Shown: positions 11,211 to 24,645, numbered from the stretch's first letter. The stretch: DNA of 64,000 nucleotides from Panax quinquefolius (GCA_020205615.1 CM035169.1:19053546-19117545); one strand, 5' to 3'. Made by a program: numbers and translations. The notes: generated by a model not told the origin, from the letters alone.

Positions 11211-12060
11211 TCTAAGCTCTTGGAAACTTTTCTCGCATTCTTCGCTCCAAACGAATTTTGTATCCTTCCGAGTTATTTGAGTTAATGGAGTAGCAATTAG
11301 AAAACCCTTCCATGAATCTCCGATAATAACCATTAAGCCCAAAAGCTACGTGACTTGATCACCGACTTGGTTCTCTAACTTTGTATTGCTTCAATCTTCA
11401 CGGATCAGCAGATACTCCATGTTTCGACACCGCGTGCCCAAGGAATGCTACTTCCTCAAGCGAACTCGCATTTCTTCAATTTGGCATATAGTTGGTTTTC
11501 ACGAAGCCTTTGGAGTACCGACTTCAAATGGTGCTCATGATCTTCACGGCTTTTGGAATATATGAGGATGTCATCAATAAAGACAACAACGAATTGATCC
11601 AAATATTCTTGAATACTCGGGTTCATCATATCCATGAAAGCCCGGGAGAGCATTAGTTAGTCCGAAAGACATGACTAAAATTCATAATGCCCATACCGAA
11701 GTTCTCAAGGCGATCTTTGGAATATCCACGATTCTAATCTTGGTGATGATATCCGTAAGCTAAGATCGATTTTTAAAAGAATTGTGCCCTCATTTGGTCA
11801 AACAAGTCATCAATACGAGGTAGAGGATACCTATTCTTGATGGTGACATGGTTCGATTCGATAGTCAATACAAAGTCGCATACTCCGTCTTTCTTCTTTA
11901 CAAATAAAAAGCAGGAGCACCCCAAGGAGATGTACTTGGGGCCGAATGAAACCGATGTCCAACAATTCCACTGTAGTTGGACCTTTAACTCTGAAGTTCA
12001 ATAGGAGCCATTCGATATGGGGTTTTAGAAATGGGCTTTATACAAAGTTCAAGATCAATA
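11211..12060 (-). pseudogene. Reverse transcriptase of chromovirus pol
   Basis: Frame 11456-11653 contains the catalytic box in [15 protein letters not shown], preceded by [14 protein letters not shown] and followed by the expected [14 protein letters not shown] stretch. The N-terminal half (about 11650-12060) is only recognisable in short pieces in shifting frames. Confidence 0.88.
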
Positions 12061-12289
12061 AAGAATTCAACTTCACGTTACGGGGGTAGGACAGGAAGTT
12101 CTTTGAGAAATACATCGGAAAGTCAATAACAATGGGAATATTATTCAAATTTGACGTGTCTTTATTCAAATCCATAACATGGGCTAAGAAAGCTTGACAT
12201 CCGTTTTCAATAAGCGAATAGCTTTATGATTAGATATGATAGTGATTGATTTTAATGGTTTAGTTGCTTGAATTGCATACAATGCGGGT

Positions 12290-12620
12290 TGGTTAGGAAT
12301 ATGAAAACTAACAACTCTTACGAAAACAATCAATTTTGGCATGATGAGTAGTTAACCAATCAATCCCTAAAATCACATCAAAAGCAATTATCTTTAAAGA
12401 GATAAGGTCAGGTGGTAAGGTAATGGTGCCAACTTGAATCAAACAAGATTTATAAGCAGTGGATGTGATAAAAGTTTCTCTAACGGAGTTTCCATGAGAT
12501 AGGTCAAAGTCTAATTTTTCCGAGTCAAGTTTAAGCGTTGAGCACATGCGGAGAGATAAATGAATGGGTAGCACCGGTATCAAGTAAGGTATAAACTTGC
12601 AACAATTTATAAATAAACAC
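12290..12620 (-). pseudogene. Aspartic protease region of chromovirus pol
   Basis: Frame 12308-12583 ends in FDVILGIDWLTTHHAKIDC, the conserved C-terminal block of retropepsin-like proteases in Ty3/gypsy elements. The catalytic Asp region upstream (about 12580-12620) is disrupted. Confidence 0.75.
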
Positions 12621-12639
12621 CTTGATCACCTCGTTTGGG

Positions 12640-13860
12640 TTCTCGATTATGACCGATCACAACAAACGCTCTTCCGGAATCGTTGACTTTGACTTTTACG
12701 GGACGATCTTTTGAGTCACGAATCCCCATTGAACTAGGTTTCGCATCGTACAATCTCGAGCGATATGTCCTTCCTTTCCACAACTATAGCATACCTTGAA
12801 CTGTTGTGGGCGGTTTGACCGATATGTCCCTCTTTTCGCATTTGTAGCATATTGACGGTGGTCGTTCTCCTCCCTTAGAACCGATTCTTTTGCAAGACCG
12901 CTGCGTCTTCACATAGTCGTTGTTAAATCTCCTCTTTTAAAATCTCCTTTCGACTCGCTTCTTTTTTTCATGGCCATGATTACCACGAGTGGTAACCATT
13001 TTGTCCGTCTGTTTCTTTCTCATTTGGTTATCATTATTACATTGATCGCTATCTCGGTACGATCCCGGTTATGGTCCTCGGTTGGACCGTACTCGTTATC
13101 TCGCTCTAACAATTGAGCCTGTTTTTACAACATCTGAATAAAGAGAAAATTTATGGGAAATGAGATCCGGCGTATCTGGGTTTCAAACCTCTAAGAAACA
13201 TCCGCGTCATCGTTCCTCATTCTCCACCAAATGAGGTGCAAACACGGATAACTCGCAAACTTTGCCTAAATCTTCGAGACACCGTCATGTTGTTTTGTTC
13301 CAATCGATGAACTCCACTTCCTTCATATGACGAACACTTTCGGGAAAGTATTTGTCATTAAATAGCTCTCAAAGCGTCTCCCAAGACATCTTTGAGTGCG
13401 GGTGGATGGAGTACGCTTCACGACTCCCACCGATGAGTACGCCTCGCCATGGAACATAAAGGTGGCGAATGGAACCTTCATTCTCGTGCATCCCAAGACA
13501 TCGAATATCTTGGTAATTTGTTTGACCCATGTTTCCGCCCATGATCGGATCTGGCTTTCCCTTAAATTACGGTGGTCCCAACTCTTTGAATCGCTTGGGT
13601 TGTGACAACCCGTGAATTGCTATCATTTCTCCTCAGTATTTTGAACACGAGTCTCCTAAATTCGATTTTGCATGAACCGCAAAAACTTCTAAACATCCCT
13701 CGTTCATCATCTCGCCAATGGTGTTGTTTGGGAGGAACATTGCCCGACTGCACGCGTTCTCTCCTCGTTGGTGAGTACAGGCATCTCCACGGTCTCATTT
13801 CCATTGTTAATATTCTCATCGACATTCTCAAATCTTCATCATAAAATAAGGGTTAATTAA
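12640..13860 (-). pseudogene. Gag with zinc-knuckle region of the chromovirus
   Basis: Degraded minus-strand gag. Its N-terminal part (frame 13562-13831) contains GMFRSF and VVTTQAIQRVGTT, matched by the related element at about 33935-34080. The CCHC-type knuckle region lies at about 12740-12870 (remnants of CYxCGKxGH in several frames). Gag would form the particle that packages element RNA. Confidence 0.75.
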
Positions 13861-13995
13861 GGAAATCAATATATCACATAATATCCCTATATCTTGACCA
13901 ACTAACAAATAAGCTTAGGTAGGACACACTTTAGCGAAAGATTTACTCGTCTCTCCCTCCTAGTTCTATTCCCGATCTCGCGAGGAGATCATATC

Positions 13996-14013
13996 CCTAG
14001 CTACGATACCAAC
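13996..14013 (-). other. Primer-binding site (initiator Met tRNA type)
   Basis: Minus strand reads GTTGGTATCGTAGCTAGG directly after the LTR end, close to the TGGTATCAGAGC complementary to plant initiator-Met tRNA. Confidence 0.75.
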
Positions 14014-16808
14014 TGTGGACGCCCCCAAAATAGGTATACATCACCTATTACGAGTTGTCAATACGTAGGTATGTAAAACAACTACAACTTTATTATTACA
14101 ACAAGAAAGCGTGAGTTTGAATACAAATATTATCTTCTAGACAATATCTATACTCAAATAAATCCTCATCACATTTATTGATACATTATTTTACAAAAAT
14201 GGTGAGGACTACTAAACAATCCTTTCTAAAACCTTCATTCCATACCCCGACTCGTACTCGTTATATTCTCGCCTCCTGAGAAAAATGGAACAAAAAGGAA
14301 AAGGGTGAGCTCAACTAGCTCAGTAAAGAATATTATGACTAAGATAATATACAACAAATTATCGTTAGTCTTGACGAGGAAAAATATAATAGAATCTGAT
14401 AGACAACAAATTTTAAATCAATATTCGCAATGAAATAATAATTCATTAGAAGAGTTAAGTAGAGAATGCAAACTACTATCTTCTATGTATGAATTTAAAA
14501 GTTCATCGTCATCTTTTATCCTGTAACATCAATCGATATACACATCGGAATCAAATATTCATCTTTTTTGCACTACGAGCCGAAGATATTCATCGATTAG
14601 TCGTGTTCATTTAAACACTGTTCATCTTTGCACTACTGACCAAAGATATTCTTCAGAAATCATTCATCTTTGCACTTCTGAGGCCAAAGATATTCTAAAG
14701 AAATCATTCATCTTTGCTTTCTGGGCCAAAGATATTCCATAATATCATCATTTAAGGCGAGGATGATGAAAATATTTTTTTAAAAAGCGAATCTAGTGAA
14801 ACAAAATGACAAGGATTAAGGATTAAGGATTCGTACTTGGTTTTATCCATGTCCAAAAATACCTCAAAAATAATCATAGTGGTGTAAAATTCAAGAATGA
14901 TCAAAACATGGATACAATCAGAGTTAGTATCCAGAATATATGTTTTGGACGAAAAGAAGAAATTTTATTTTTTATTGAATAGTCAGTATCGTGAATAGTC
15001 AGATATCGTGAATAGTAACTTTCAAACACCAAAAGATAGAAATTCCACAAAAACATCTTCACGCTTCATGAATAGTACTTCGTGAATAGTAACTTCGTGA
15101 ATAGTAACTCATGAATAGTAACTTCGTGAATAGTAACTCAGCTGAATAGTAACCCATGAATAGTAACCCATGAATAGTAACTTGAGCATGAAAAAGTTCC
15201 AAATTTGATAAAAATTTGAGATCAACATTTCAAAGATAATGATATTGAAGAAATAATATCATTACAAAAAAAAATAATATCCCTTACCTCGAAAGATCAT
15301 CTTTAAGCTAGAATCTAGTATATAGTCTTTGAAGGAACTTGCACCGAATCTAGCAATACTCAAAGTATACTCAAAATACTCACAAGAATACATTTCGATA
15401 ATATAGAGAGAAAACTTGATTTACGGTGTGATTTTCAATTCTAACCCTAAGCACCCTATTTATGAAAAACGCTTAGAACACCAAAAAGAAAATTTAATAA
15501 AATAATAATATAATTAAACAAATTCAAGCCCACCTTAGACCAACTGAATTCAGCACATTTGTATCATATGTGGGATTGCAAAAAACGTTTTCTTAAATAA
15601 AACAATTAAAACTTCCAAAATTAATTATTTCGAACTTGAGCTTCAATAATTCATAATAAATAGCCCTTTCATCAGAAAATTCTAATCTCGCGTGTTTTAT
15701 AGGAAATTCAATTCTCTACAACTTTGCGGAAGAAAGTTTTTCCAAATTCAAATGTAAATCGTAGAAATCCACAAACCAGGCGATTTTACAGCTATAATCA
15801 AATTTCGATCAATAAATGGGGTCCAGACATGTTTAACATGTTTTAAACATTTATTGCAACAAAAATACTCTTCCTCCTCGTATACTCATATATCCCACAT
15901 TCGTTGTAAAAATATCACCGTTAATATATTATTAAAATAATATATTTAAATGAATTATTTTATCGAAAAAGATAAAATATTAATTTTCAACAATTGTCAT
16001 TTTTAAAATTTTCTCCATCTATATCCACATAAAATCAATATTTTCCTCATCATATAAATCAATAATTAATTATTCACAAATAATATTACTGAGAATCACA
16101 ATATTGACAACCGAGGCGGTTCAAGGAAAGAGGGGCTTTCCAATAAGAATTTCTTCTTCTTGGCGCTTGATTAGGTGACCAAACCTCTCCTTAGATGTAA
16201 CTTTCTAGAGACATTGCCAATAATGTTATCTAATAATATTATTCAGGATAATATGAATTATTGCTTCGATAATGAAAAATCTTCGTGTAATGACAATTAT
16301 TCAAACAACAATGACAATATAAAATATCAACGCAAACAATTATTGAATCAATAAAATAAAAAATCGAAGCAGTAATTATCGTAACCATTATTGAGTAGTG
16401 CCTTCTTACGTAAGAATCAATAATTGGTGCAATCTGTGTAAATCTATTTCAACAACAAGCAGATTAGTGTGTTTTAACCACCGGGTATTCCAACAAAGAT
16501 ACTTGAACAACTACGCCAGTTATTTAAAAACAACTTATATTTGTCGTTTTCTTTATCCAATCGCTTTCCAGTTATGGGCTCCACACATGGTCTTGTACTG
16601 TAAATCACGAATATTCCCCGACAAAGATTGAATATTCCACGACCAAACGAATATTCCCAAATAATAATGAATATTTTATAATCACTGCTTATTTTGAAAT
16701 ATTCATGATTTAACCATTAACTATCCACATTAATCAAATCAACCCTTACTATTTCAAAATAATAAATAAAGGAAATTCCTTTTTTATTTAAAATTTCGAG
16801 GTCTTACA
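14014..16808 (-). repeat. 5' LTR of the full-length chromovirus
   Basis: 2795 bp, paired with 6525-9276. It carries the active-side promoter for a minus-strand transcript: a TATA-like TCATAAATAGGGTGC near 15450-15465. The GTGAATAGTAACT-type array is longer here (about 14980-15185) than in the 3' LTR, showing array length change since insertion or an assembly effect. Confidence 0.92.
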
Positions 16809-17874
16809 AGTAATAATCATGTCATATGATATATTTATAATTAAAACCCATAGGATCTTACTCCTTATATATATATATATATATGCAATAATCTTCCTAA
16901 TAAATTTTTTTTTATCTTGATACACCAAGTCTTTTCTTTTTATCAAATCAAATATTAATTTTATTTCCAAAATAAAATCAAATCTTAATTTTATAAAATC
17001 AAATCTTAATTTTAATTTTGAAATTAAATCTTTCTTTATTTTGGAAAATCAAATCAAATCTTTCTTAATTTGAAAAGAGATTTTTTTTTTTAAAAACAAA
17101 TCAAAATCATAAAATCATATGAAATAAACTAAAATCATATGATTATGGATGATAGCCATAGTCCCTTTCTATTCACGCTTAAAGTTGGTAATTTGAACCC
17201 TTAGTCCAATTTATTTTTATTTTATTTTATTTTTGGCCGAACCCTATACAAAAATGAGGTAACCATTTTTTTTTTTTGAATGCTGGCTGAACCCTATTTT
17301 TTTTTTTTTTTTGAAAATAAAATAAAATAAAATCTTATTTTATTTTTTCAAAAAAATAAAAAATAAAATATATAAATAAATAAATAAAATATTTACTTAT
17401 CTTATTTTTGAGAGGTCCTGTTGCTCCATGATTAATTACTGTGCTGCTTCCTTTTTGCCATAAGAAAGATCCGTTGAAGCTATACATGCCTTCACCTCAT
17501 CCAATGACTATCAGATTAACACCTCATGAAACTAAAAGAAAATAAGCCCATGAAAAGAATGAACATGATTAACCCCACTCTTGCTTCCCAATGCCAATTA
17601 TTTGGTTCCTTTCAAGCGATACTCGCTATATCCCATGAGTCATCAAGTCATGTAGCCTTCTCCACTCCTTCCCGTCATTCTTGATCGATCCTGGCATTAC
17701 CCAAGTGATTCTACACAATGATTCAATGAGAACACAAAGCGTCCAAAGGCTCCTCGTGGTGCGAAAATAAAAAGAAGATATTCTACCATCTCTTCTTCAC
17801 AATAGCCCATAAGACCATCAACAATCAATTCTCTTGGGATAGAAATCACCTCATTTGACCGACAAATCTGAGAC

Positions 17875-17929
<55 letters not shown>
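16809..17929 (-). mobile_element. TR-GAG-like element, internal segment 2
   Basis: Host-element DNA between two chromovirus insertions. It is rich in AAATCAAATC and (T)n/(A)n runs (16900-17400), then a higher-complexity part (17400-17870). A minus-strand frame in that part, 17697-17872, reads ISIPRELIVDGLMGYCEEEM and beyond; I do not recognise it. It ends in a (TA)n tract. Confidence 0.5.
17875..17929. repeat. (TA)n tract, left half, split by an LTR insertion
   Basis: About 27 TA units directly abutting the left end of a solo LTR. The matching right half is at 23528-23565. Confidence 0.9.
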
Positions 17930-17933
<4 letters not shown>

Positions 17934-20900
17934 CTTCAAATTTTTAAATAAAAAGGAATTTCCTTTATTTATTATTTTGAAATAGTAAGGGTTGATTTGA
18001 TTAATGTGGATAGTTAGTGTAAGACCTCAAAATTTTTTAAATAAAAGGAATTTCCTTTATTTATTATTTTGAAATAGTAAGGGTTGATTTGATTAATGTG
18101 GATAGTTAAGGGTTAAATACGCAAATATTTCAAAATTAGCAAGTGGTTATAAAATATTCATTATCGTAGAATATTCGTTTGGTCGTGGAATATTAAATCT
18201 TTGTCGGGGAAATATTAAATGCGACAGCAAGATGACCATATGTGGGCCCCATAACGGAAAGTGATTGGATGAAGAAAACGACAAATATAAGTTGTTTTTA
18301 AATAACGGTACAGAGTTATTATCAATTATCATTGTTGGAATACCCTATTGGTTAAAACACACTAATACGCGTTGTTGAGCGAAAGCTGCAGTATTGCACC
18401 AATTATTGATTCTTACGTAAGAAGGCACTACTCAATAATGGTTACTGATAATTCATTATTCGATATTTTATTGAGTTAATAATTCATTGCGTTGATATTT
18501 TATATTCTTTGTTGTTTCAATAATTGTCATTACACAATTATCTTTCATTATCGAAGCAATAATTCATATTATCTGAATAATATTATTAGATAACATTATT
18601 GGCAATGTCTAGAAAGTTACGTCTAAGGAGAGGTTTGGTCATCTAATTGCGGCTGCCAGAAGAAGAAATTCTTATTGGAAAGCCCCTCTTTCCCAGAACC
18701 GCTGCTGGTTGTCAATATTGTGATTCTGTAATATTATTTGTGAATAATTAATTATTGATTTATATGATGAGAAAAATATTGATTTTATGTGGATATAGAT
18801 GGAGAAAATTTTTAAAATGACAATTGTTGAAAATTAATATTTTATCTTTTACGATAAAATAATTCATTTAAATATATTATTTAATAATATATTAACGGTG
18901 ATATTTTTTAAAATGAATGTGGGATATATGAGTATATGAGGAGGAAGAGTATTTTTGTGGCATTAAATGTTTAACACATGTTTTTGTGTTGGTGGACACA
19001 ATTATTAATAGAAATTTGATTATAGCTTGTAAAAAATCTTGCGTTTGTGGATTTGGTCGATTTTTGTTTGGAATTTGGAAAAACTTTCTTCTCGCAAAGT
19101 TGTAGAGAATTGAATTTCCTATAAAAACACATGAGATTCGAATTTTTTGATGAAAGGGCTATTTATTATGAATTATTGAAGTTCAAGTTCAAATAATTGA
19201 TTTTTGGGAGTTTTAATTAATTATTTTGAGAAAATGTTTTTGGTGAGTTGTGAACCTCATTTAACATGTGTGGCTGGTGTTTTTGACCAAAAGGTGGGCT
19301 AAGGAAAATTTGTATAATTATATTAATATTATATTAAATTTTTCTGCTTTGGTGTTCTAAGCATTTTTCTATAAATAGGGTGCTTGGGTTAGAATTGAAA
19401 ATCACACCGTAAACCAAGTTTTCTCTCTATTTCTCTCTCGATATTTTGAGCGTATTCTTGTGAGTATTTTGAGTATACTTTGAGTATTGCTAGGATTTGC
19501 AAGTTCCTTCAAGACTATAACATTAGATTCTAAATTTAGAAGTCTTCGATCTTTTCGAGGTAAGGGATATTATTTTTTTTCGTAATGATATTATTTCTTC
19601 AATATCATTATCTTTGAAATGTTGATCTGAAGTTTTATCAAATTTGGAACTTTTCATGTCGGGGTTACTTATTCATGGGTATTCTTATTCACGAGTTACT
19701 ATTCATGAGTTCTTATTCACGATTCTTATTAAGTCTTATTAAGTAAGCGTGAAGATGTTTTTGTGGAATTTCTATCTTTTGGTGTCTGAGTTACTATTCA
19801 CGTATCGGCACTATTCACGTATCTGGCACTATTCACGATATCACTGTCTTATTCATAGAAAAATAAAATTTCTTCTTTTCGTCCAAAACATCTATTCGGA
19901 TACTAACTCGATTGTATCCATGTTTTGATCATTCTTGAATTTTACACCACTATGATTATTTTTGAGGTATTTTGGACGTGGATAAAACCAAGTACGAATC
20001 CTTAATCCTTAATCCTTGTCATTTTGTTTCTTTGGATTCGTTTCTTTAAAAAAAAAAATATTTTTCATCATCCTCGGCCTTAAATGATGATATTATAGAA
20101 TATCTTTTGGCTGTAGTGCAAAAGATGAATGATTTCTTAAGAATATCTTTGGCCCTGTAGCAAAAGATGAATGATTTGAAGAATATCTTTGCCCGTAGTG
20201 CAAAGATGAAGCAGTGTTTAAATGAACATGACCCGGTGATGAATATCTTTGGCACTGTAGTGTAAAGATGAATATTTGATTCCGGATGTATATTGATTGA
20301 TGTTACAGGATAAAAGATAGACGATGAACTTTTAAATTCATACATAGAAGATAGTAGTTTGCATTCTCTACTTAACTCTTCTAATGAATTATTATTTCAA
20401 ATCATGAATATTGATTTAAAGTTTGTTGTCTATTGTATTTATTAGATTTTTTTCCTGTCAAGACTAACGATAATTTGTTGTATATTATCTTAGTCATATT
20501 ATTCTTTCTTGAGCTAGTTGAGCTCACCCTTTTCCTTTTGTTCCATTTTTCTCGGGAGGCGAGAATATAAGCGAGTACGAGCCTCGGGGTATGGAATGAA
20601 GTTTTAGAAAGGATTGTTTAGTAGTCCTCACCATTTTGTAAAATAATGTATCAATAAATGTGATGAGGATTTATTTGAGTATAGATATTATGCAGAAGAT
20701 AATATTTGTATTCAAACTCACAGCTTTTCTTGTTGTAATATTAAAGTTGTAGTTGTTTCTGCATATGTATTGATAACTCGTGAATAGGTGATGTATACCT
20801 ATTTTGGGGGCGTCGCGATTTAGGGGTTAAATATGCAAATATTTCAAAATATTAAAGTGGTTATAAAATATTCATTGTTATCGGGGAATATTCGTTTGGT

Positions 20901-23524
20901 CGTGGAATATTAAATGCTGTCGAGGGAATATTAAATGCGACGGAAGGTATGTGACCATGTGTGGGCCCCATAACTGAAAGCGATTGGATGAAGAAAATGA
21001 CAAATATAAGTTGTTTAAAAATAACGGCGTAGTTATTACAGAATTAACACTATTGGAATACCCGGTGGTTAAAACACGATGTCTGGCGTTGTTGTTGCAA
21101 GAAGACACCAGTATTGCACCGATTATTGAAAACCACTACTCAATAATGGTTACTGATAATTCTTCATTGGATATTTTATTGAGTTAATAATTCTTTGCGT
21201 TGATATTTTATATTCTTTGTTGTTTGATAATTGTCATTACACGGTATTTTTCATTATTAAGCAATAATTCATATTATCGAATAATATTATTAGATAACAT
21301 TATTGGCAATGTAAAAAGTTACATCTAAGGAGAGGTTTGGTCACCTAATTGCTGGCATGATGAAGAAGAAATTCTTATTGGAAAGCCCCTCTTTCACAAG
21401 GCGCACGGTTTGTCGATATTGTGATTACGTAATATTATTTGTGAATAATTAATTATTGATTCATATGATGAGAAAAATATTGATTTTATGTGGATATAGA
21501 TGGAGAAAAAATTTTAATGTGACAATTGTTGAAAATTGGAATTTTATCTTTTTACGATAAAATAATTCATTTAAATATATTATTATATTTTAATAATATA
21601 ATAATGGTGATATTTTTACAACGAATGTGGGATATATGAGTATACGAGGAGGAAGAGTATTTTTTGTAATAAATGTTTAAAACATGTTAAACATGTCAAT
21701 TGGACCCCATTTATTGGTTGAAATTTGATTATAGTTTGTAAAATCAACCGTTTGTGGATTTTTGGTCAATTACTATTTGGAATTTGGAAAAACTTTCTTC
21801 TGCAAAGTTGTAGAGAATTGAATTTCCTATAAAAAAACGCGAGATTCGAATTTTTTGATGAAAGGGCTATTTATTATGAATTATTGAATTTCTGAAGCTC
21901 CGAAATAATTGATTTTTTGTAAGTTTTAATTATTTATTTTATGAAAAACGTTTTTTATTATTTTTTTCTAGAAGGTTGGCATGTGGGAAATGTTAGGATC
22001 TAATTTCCAAAGAGGCGAGGAAAATTTATTAATAATAATATATTTTATTAAATTTTACGCTTTGGTGTTCTAAAGATTTTCCTATAAATAGGGTCTTAGG
22101 TTAGAATTGAAAATCACACTCATAAATGAAGTTTTTTCTCTCTATATTATCGGCGTATTCTTGTGAGTATTTTGAGTATACTTTGAGTATTCTATATTTT
22201 GGCAAGTCAGTCATAGCTTTATATCATGGTGTTTAATTTAGAAATCTTGATCTTTCGAGGTAAGGGATGTTATTTTTCTCGAAATGATATTATTTCTTCA
22301 ATATCATTATCTTTGAAATATTGGTTGGAACTTTTTTATCAAATTTGGAACTTTTTCATGTATGGTTACTATTCATGAGTTCTTATTCATGAGTTACTAT
22401 TCATGATTCTATTCACGAGTTAGTTATTATTAAAAGATTCTTATTAATGAGTTTCTTATTCACGAGTATTATTCGTGAAGCGTGAAGATGTTTTTGTGGA
22501 ATTTATCTTTTGGTGGTGTAGAGTTACTATTCACGTATCTGGCACTATTCAAGAAAAATAAAATTTCTTCTTTTTGTCCAAAATATCTAATACGGATACT
22601 AGCTTTGATTGTATCCATGTTTTGATCATTCTTGAATTTTACACCACTATGATTATTTTGAGGTATTTTTGAACATGGATAAAACAAAGTACGAATCCTT
22701 AATCCTTAATCCTTGTCATTTTGTTTCACTGGATTCGTTCTTTAAAAATATTTTTCATCATCCTCAGTCTTAAATGATGATATTATTGAATATCTTTGGC
22801 TGTAGTGCGAAAGATGAATGATTCCGAAGAATATCTTTGGCTGTAGTGCAAAGATGAGCAGTGTTGAGATGAACATGGCCGATCGATTAATATCTTTGGC
22901 TTTGTAGTGCAAAGATGAGCAGTGTTTAAATGAACATGACCAAGTGATGAATATCTTTGGCTGTAATGCAAAGATGAATATTTGATTCAGATGTATATTG
23001 ATTGATGTTCTGGGGATAAAAGATAGGCGATGAACTTTTAAATTCATACATAGAAGATAGTAGTAGTTTGCATTCTCTACTTAACTCTTCTAATGAATTA
23101 TTATTTCATTGCGAATATTGATTTAAAATTTGTTGTCTATTGTATTCTAATAGATTTTTTCACTGTTGAAGACTAACGATAATTTGTTGTATATTATCTT
23201 AGTCATAATATTCTTTTCTTGAGCTAGTTGAGCTCACCCTTTTCCTTTTGTTCCATTTTTCTCGGGAGGCGAGAATATAGCGATGAGTACGAGTCTGGGG
23301 AGGTATGGAATGAAGGTTTTAGAAAGAATTATTTAGTAGTCCTCACCATTTTTGTAAAATAATGTATCAATAAATGTGATGAGGATTTATTTGAGTATAG
23401 ATATTATGCAGAAGATAATATTTGTATTTAAACTCACAGTTTCTTGTTGTAATAATAAAGTTGTAGTTATTTATGTACCATGTATTGACAACTCGAATAG
23501 GTGATGTATACCTATTTTGGGGCG

Positions 23525-23527
<3 letters not shown>
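17930..23527 (+). mobile_element. Solo LTR A of the chromovirus family, split by solo LTR B
   Basis: LTR sequence runs 17930-18017 and resumes at 20819-23527 (about 2.8 kb combined). The left end is blurred into the TA tract (AGAGACTTCAAATTTTT instead of TGTAAGACC..); the right end is GGGGCGCCA. No internal region or second LTR is present, so it is a solo LTR. It carries TATA-like CCTATAAATAGGG near 22081. It shares an AGAAGGTTGGCATGTGGGAA block (about 21970) with the solo LTR at 26455-29211, which marks the two as close relatives. Confidence 0.82.
18018..20818 (+). mobile_element. Solo LTR B nested inside LTR A
   Basis: A complete LTR (TGTAAGACC...GGGGGCGTCGCGA) sits about 88 bp into LTR A. 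The flanks are GTTAG (18013-18017) and TTTAG (20819-20823), a 4/5 match, and LTR A continues directly after it (GGGGTTAAAT..). TATA-like TCTATAAATAGGGTGC is at about 19369. It is therefore younger than A. Confidence 0.88.

Positions 23528-23565
<38 letters not shown>
23528..23565. repeat. (TA)n tract, right half
   Basis: About 19 TA units right after the end of LTR A. Confidence 0.9.
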
Positions 23566-23567
<2 letters not shown>

Positions 23568-23828
23568 TTCTCTTTTTTAGGCGAGGGAAATTGATTATAG
23601 CAGCCTCTAATTCATAATTCGTTTCGATTGTTGAAGGTGACTTACTTTCAAGAAAAATCTTTGTTTCATACTTCTTTTATTTAGTTGAAATTTGAAACTC
23701 TTTTTCATGTATAATTATTTTATTTTGTCGATTGATTGTTTGTTTGTTGGTTGATGTTTTTGTTTAATTTTTTTTCTTAATTGTTTCATCGATTTCTCTT
23801 TTCAAGTGATTGTAGTTTTTCTTTTTGG

Positions 23829-24262
23829 GCCATTTCACCTTGCGGGATCTTGGCTCGGATATTCTCAAAGAGAAAACAACACTGCAAGGAGGAAGGATTT
23901 ATTAGAGCCATTTCACCTTAACAAGGTCATTGGCTCGGATATTACAGCGAAAGGGAACAACTGCAAGGAAGAAGGATCTATTCAAGAGCCATTTCACCAT
24001 AACAAGGTCATTGGCTCGGATATTACGGAAGAAAGGAACAACGAGGAGGAGGAATTTATTAGAGCCATTTCCTTAACAAGGTCCTTGGCTCGGATATTTT
24101 GAAAGAAAGGACAAACCCATGAGGAGAAGAGTTTATTACGAGCCATTTCACCTTAACAAGGTCATTGGCTGGATATTTTGAAAGAAAGGACAACATCGCA
24201 AGGAGGAAGAATTTATTCAGAGCCATTTCACCTTAACAAGGATCTTAGTTGGATGTTAGGTG
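23829..24262. repeat. Tandem repeat, about 78-bp unit, five units plus a partial
   Basis: Each unit begins GCCATTTCACCTTAACAAGG, continues with CTTGGCTCGGATATT, an AAAGAAAGGACAA stretch and GGAGGAAGAATTTATT. The units differ by about 10-20%. The frame at 23806-24102 runs through the first units only because the unit length is near a multiple of three; I do not call it a gene. Confidence 0.8.
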
Positions 24263-24645
24263 AAGTAGCATTCATTTCAATCAGTTGATTGACGAGTAAG
24301 GAGAAGTTAAATGTAAGAGGGAGAGCTCCTTGGGTGGCTAAATCCTACGAATTGACCCTTAGGGGAACCAACCTAATGGCCTCCTTTTTCACATTTCCCC
24401 TTCTTCTTTTACCCTTTTTATTTGAATGGCTCCTAATGCTTGTGCTCTTTTTTCTTCTTTCGGTGTTCATGATCTTCCTTTCCAATCCAAGGTGTCCGTG
24501 ATCTTCCTTTCCCAAATCCAATCTTCTTATTTAAGTTTCATACCCTCTCTCTTGTTATGGTAAGCACTTAATTTCAAATGCTCATTCACTTTCTTTCTTT
24601 GTTTCTAGAATTCTCATGTTATATTTTCTTGTTGCGAGCTGACTC

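Larger units (their letters stand above)
6525..16808 (-). mobile_element. Full-length Tekay/Del-like chromovirus (Ty3/gypsy)
   Basis: 10.3-kb element with LTRs of 2752 bp (6525-9276) and 2795 bp (14014-16808). It is flanked by AGTAAT on both sides (6519-6524 and 16809-16814), so both ends are intact. On the minus strand the order is LTR, initiator-Met primer site, gag with zinc knuckle, protease, reverse transcriptase, RNase H, integrase, chromodomain, polypurine tract, LTR. The very long LTRs, the domain order and the C-terminal chromodomain are those of the Tekay/Del chromovirus clade. Frameshifts and stops break every reading frame, so it looks non-autonomous now. Confidence 0.92.
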
